Assembly (NCBI GenBank): GCA_029210905.1
Contig: JARGGF010000192.1
Coordinates: 1-7,516 of the forward strand
Direction: 5' to 3'
Source: Bacteroidales bacterium
GTDB lineage: Bacteria > Bacteroidota > Bacteroidia > Bacteroidales > NBLH01
DNA: 7,516 bases
The translations under genes were made by a program, and so were the position numbers. Under the pieces are notes generated by a model. It did no database searches. It was not told where the DNA came from and worked only from the letters and a program-made list of their open reading frames with translations. Below are positions 5,614 through 7,516 of this stretch, piece after piece (the first letter of the stretch is position 1; each line of letters starts with the position of its first letter).

Positions 5614-6456
5614 TTAAGTCTTATCTTCACTTAACTTCCAGAATTCCCTGGGGCTAAATCCCGTCAATTCTTTAAACTCACGTATAAAATGTGCCTGATC
5701 GTAATATCCATTGCTGCAGGCTACTTGGGTAAGTGTAGAAAAGTTGGGGTAGCTTTTTATGGCCGATTCTAAGCGGATGATTCTTGCGAACATTTTAGGA
5801 TTGAACCCTGAAAACTCTTTGAAGCGCCTGTTGAATTGTTTCTGAGAGAGAAAGGAGTCGCTGGCTAAATCTATTATTTTTGGATTGCCATTAAACTTTT
5901 TGACTTCCTGGATAGCTCTTAAAATCCTTGTGTCGTTCAATTTCTGATGCTTTAAAAGAGATTTAAAGTAGTTGGACAAGATGGTTATACGTTGCTCAGT
6001 TGTCCCTGCCAGTGCAATTTTTTCATTTAGCACAGCACCATCACTACCCAGAAAGGTTGTGAGCGGAATAAATTCCTGGTTCAACTCAAAAGAAGGAAAA
6101 TTGAAAAGAGAGGGAATTGCATATGAATAAAGAGATACACCAATCAGGTGAAAAAACCTATCAACAGGTAGTTGATTGGGAATATGAGTGTGTCCTTGAA
6201 CTGCTGAAAATAGAAGCTGATCATGTCTTTTAGACCCACTGAAAGCAAATGTGAATTCTGTTAAACTATTGGCAATCACATAATAAACCTCATTTGTGAC
6301 CAGAGAATTATTATCCCAGGTACCTGTCCAAAAATGGCTGACAATATCTTTAAGCTCTTTGCATGGGGGTATAACCTTGTAGTCCATTTTTTCAGTTATT
6401 AACAATTCCCGTTCCCGGCTGTTTTGTTTTACAACAAATTTCAGTGGTTTCGACAT
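5614..6456 (-). CDS. AraC-family transcriptional regulator
   Basis: A 280-aa protein with a C-terminal AraC/XylS DNA-binding domain (about 180-275). The first helix-turn-helix is around 194-214 (KIIDLASDSFLSQKQFNRRF), followed by KEFSGFNPKMFARIIRLESA. The second is around 243-262 (TQVACSNGYYDQAHFIREFK), ending in the family signature ELTGFSPREFW. The N-terminal part (about 24-170) looks like the DUF6597-type sensor domain common in Bacteroidota: PPCKELKDIVSHFW near its start and GHTHIPNQLP and FFHLIGVSLY further on. The true start may be Met24 (MDYKVIPPCKEL), where relatives typically begin; codons 1-23 add a basic stretch without recognisable features. No Shine-Dalgarno or clear promoter was found. 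Its position directly before the hydrolase and DUF4386 genes suggests it controls them; the ligand is unknown. Confidence 0.88.
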   Translation of the reverse strand: MSKPLKFVVKQNSRERELLITEKMDYKVIPPCKELKDIVSHFWTGTWDNNSLVTNEVYYVIANSLTEFTFAFSGSKRHDQLLFSAVQGHTHIPNQLPVDRFFHLIGVSLYSYAIPSLFNFPSFELNQEFIPLTTFLGSDGAVLNEKIALAGTTEQRITILSNYFKSLLKHQKLNDTRILRAIQEVKKFNGNPKIIDLASDSFLSQKQFNRRFKEFSGFNPKMFARIIRLESAIKSYPNFSTLTQVACSNGYYDQAHFIREFKELTGFSPREFWKLSEDKT

Positions 6457-6503
6457 GAGCAGTAGCGTTTCGCTGGTAGTTGATTACTAACATTTGGGAC
6501 TGT

Positions 6504-6617
6504 TTATACATTTGATGTGATTAATTTATATAGCTCTGGGTTCTCTGAAAGATATTCTTTTAATCCAAAAACAGTCGTAAAGTGCATAAAACAAAATCCA
6601 CCAATATTAGCCTGGAT
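6504..6617 (-). pseudogene. Unrecognised C-terminal gene fragment
   Basis: Open from the stop at 6620-6618 to TAA at 6506-6504: 37 codons reading IQANIGGFCFMHFTTVFG then LKEYLSENPELYKLITSNV. The second half has the composition of a genuine helical protein end. A Met at 6587-6585 could start a 27-residue product, but no ribosome-binding or promoter signal is seen. It ends 47 bases before the AraC start. I do not recognise the family; a decayed gene tail is the best reading. Confidence 0.28.
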
Positions 6618-6682
6618 TTAGTTCAACACAGAATAATCACCAGGTCTTGCTGACTGCTCCTATTCCTATTTATTACTAAAAG

Positions 6683-6853
6683 TTAATTATTTGCTTCATT
6701 TAATATTTTCTTTATCCTATGTTTTAAGGCCTCACCTCTAAGATTAATTGCCAGAAAACGAATTTGAGTGAATTTGCAAAAGTTTAAATTACCCACATTC
6801 TCAGGCCTGAGTATGTTACATGCTATAGGAGTGTTTCTTTTATTCCTGTTCAT
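6683..6853 (-). CDS. Small hypothetical protein, 56 aa, possibly a remnant
   Basis: ATG at 6853-6851, 56 codons, TAA. The product begins MNRNKRNTPIACNILRPEN and ends INLRGEALKHRIKKILNEANN: strongly basic, with a likely amphipathic C-terminal helix, no signal peptide and no membrane segment. The start follows the stop of the upstream fragment (6872-7000) by 18 bases, an operon-like spacing. No Shine-Dalgarno is seen. TACTTTTG at 6932-6925 matches a -7 box but lacks a partner and lies in the upstream fragment. No family is recognised; it may be a real small gene or the end of a decayed one. Confidence 0.33.
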   Translation of the reverse strand: MNRNKRNTPIACNILRPENVGNLNFCKFTQIRFLAINLRGEALKHRIKKILNEANN

Positions 6854-6871
6854 CAATCCCTTTAACTGTCA

Positions 6872-7000
6872 TTACTCAAAGATAATCCATATAATTCCTG
6901 TATTAAAATCACTATCAATAAACACAAAAGTATCAATTTTTACTGTTGCGTCGGCAAGTAAGCTGCCCAATTCGGCAAGCTCATTGCCTGTCTTTTGTCC
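6872..7000 (-). pseudogene. Unrecognised C-terminal gene fragment
   Basis: Open from the stop at 7003-7001 to TAA at 6874-6872: 42 residues reading GQKTGNELAELGSLLADATV, then KIDTFVFIDSDFNTGIIWIIFE. This has a helix followed by alternating hydrophobic and acidic residues, as in a real alpha/beta protein, but there is no ATG start and no upstream body, so it looks like the tail of a lost gene. An overlapping 100-codon frame on the other strand (6768-7070, GTG start, rich in Ser and Leu) looks like its antisense shadow. The family is unknown. Confidence 0.3.
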
Positions 7001-7003
7001 TTA

Positions 7004-7183
7004 TGAAAACCGGGTGGTGTTTGGACTGGCAAATGTGCGTTGGTGTTTGATGCAAGTTTTTTTAGCATGAAACATCCAAGTATACAAACTCCCACCTCCA
7101 AAAATTGCATATAAGCGCACTATGCTGACCGATTATTTGGTTTTAAAAGTCCTTTTTCGTGGTATAAAAGTAGTATTCTTTAG
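7004..7183. other. Intergenic stretch, no gene seen
   Basis: No supported gene. The 9-base direct repeat TGGTGTTTG occurs at 7015-7023 and 7041-7049, 26 bases apart. Short frames exist (for example 33 codons on the plus strand from 7124), but none looks like a known protein. Confidence 0.4.
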
Positions 7184-7240
7184 TTGTATATACAAGGGGG
7201 TTATGCATTTTTTGTTGTGTTAATTTATACGATAACCTTG
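7184..7240. repeat. 12-bp palindrome joined to a bulged hairpin
   Basis: TTGTATATACAA (7184-7195) is a perfect 12-bp palindrome. Its last bases also start a second structure: CAAGG, three bulged G, then TTAT (7193-7204) can pair with ATAACCTTG (7232-7240) across a 27-base loop. A palindrome plus a bulged imperfect stem containing GTTAT/ATAAC recalls recombination sites such as integron attC, but the order of the GTT and AAC halves and the spacing do not fit a normal attC. Alternatives are a regulator site or a transposon end. Confidence 0.35.
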
Positions 7241-7325
7241 TTGCCACATAAAAAGGTCTCAGAATAAAAAATAATTTAAGGAAGTTGGACCGGACAATAA
7301 TAGGCATGGCAATGAACCCAGTTAT

Positions 7326-7417
7326 TCCTTGCCGTGGATCAAGTAGTATCCTTATTGTGGATCAGCTAGTCTCCTTATCGTGGATCAGATAGTGTACCTG
7401 CAAAGGATCAAACAGGG
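7326..7417. repeat. Four degenerate 23-bp tandem repeats, possible IS21-type end
   Basis: Units at 7326-7348, 7349-7371, 7372-7394 and 7395-7417, each exactly 23 bases. The first three share TCCTT, 4 bases, TGGATCA, 2 bases, TAGT; the fourth is weaker (GGATCAAACAG). IS21-family insertion sequences carry several such direct repeats at their ends, where the transposase binds, and Bacteroidota members often contain TGGATCA in them. If this is a left end, the istA/istB genes would lie to the right, outside the window. Iterons or operator arrays have the same look, and no transposase is visible here, so the identity is inferred. Confidence 0.45.
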
Positions 7418-7516
7418 GTTTTATCAAACTGCTTATTTCATCCTTTTTGTTGGGTGTATTAAAGTAAAACGATTTGGTGATGGATGCCTTTGTGCTGAAC
7501 AATAAAAAAGGGTAGG

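Noticed and set aside
6925..6932. TACTTTTG as promoter of the 56-codon ORF
   Set aside because: No -33 box at the expected distance, and it falls inside a coding-like frame where GATACTTTTG encodes Asp-Thr-Phe.
6768..7070. 100-codon open frame on the plus strand with a GTG start
   Set aside because: Ser- and Leu-rich with no recognisable domain, and the opposite strand gives more protein-like fragments over the same bases. I treated it as antisense, though without a search this is not certain.
7184..7240. Integron attC site
   Set aside because: The GTT half comes before the AAC half within the hairpin, and no partner core site lies upstream; no integrase or cassette array is visible.
7326..7417. 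CRISPR array
   Set aside because: The 23-base units abut directly without spacers and are degenerate; there are no cas genes.

Overview
The window looks like a chromosomal stretch from a member of the Bacteroidota, most likely a Sphingobacteriaceae or Chitinophagaceae relative. This rests on the AT-rich base composition, genes without Shine-Dalgarno sequences, promoters of the TAnnTTTG type, and protein families common in that phylum (DUF6600, DUF4256, DUF4386, an AraC regulator with a Bacteroidota-type N-terminus). The genus is inference. Every recognisable gene lies on the minus strand, so the window reads right to left.

In reading order: positions 7516-6457 hold no intact gene. They contain a cluster of four degenerate 23-bp tandem repeats (7326-7417) that resembles the terminal repeats of an IS21-family element, a perfect 12-bp palindrome joined to a hairpin (7184-7240), and three short, unrecognised protein-like fragments. 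Next comes a three-gene block: an AraC-family regulator (5614-6456), a secreted class C beta-lactamase-like serine hydrolase with its own promoter (4401-5525), and a six-helix DUF4386 membrane protein (3644-4333). Beyond it is a 5'-truncated ABC-2 permease (2968-3405) closed by a good hairpin terminator (2903-2942), and a gene-poor stretch with two more small remnants (2434-2902).

The left third holds DUF4256 (1858-2433), an N-terminal scrap of a YdeI/DUF1801-type gene (1737-1835), a small HPF/RaiA ribosome-hibernation protein (1349-1672), and the first 313 codons of a secreted DUF6600 protein that runs off the left edge (1-939).

Two observations stand out. First, the HPF/RaiA gene and the DUF6600 gene carry the same roughly 50-bp upstream element (1720-1769 and 1142-1191; 35 of 50 bases identical without a gap). 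Each copy sits at exactly the same distance from a promoter-like TTTG, which suggests co-regulation of a ribosome-hibernation factor and an envelope protein, plausibly in stress or stationary phase. Second, the spaces between intact genes are littered with truncated fragments, all on the same strand. The window therefore looks like a decaying accessory region rather than a stable core block. I do not see a complete novel system; the shared promoter element is the best candidate for something undescribed.
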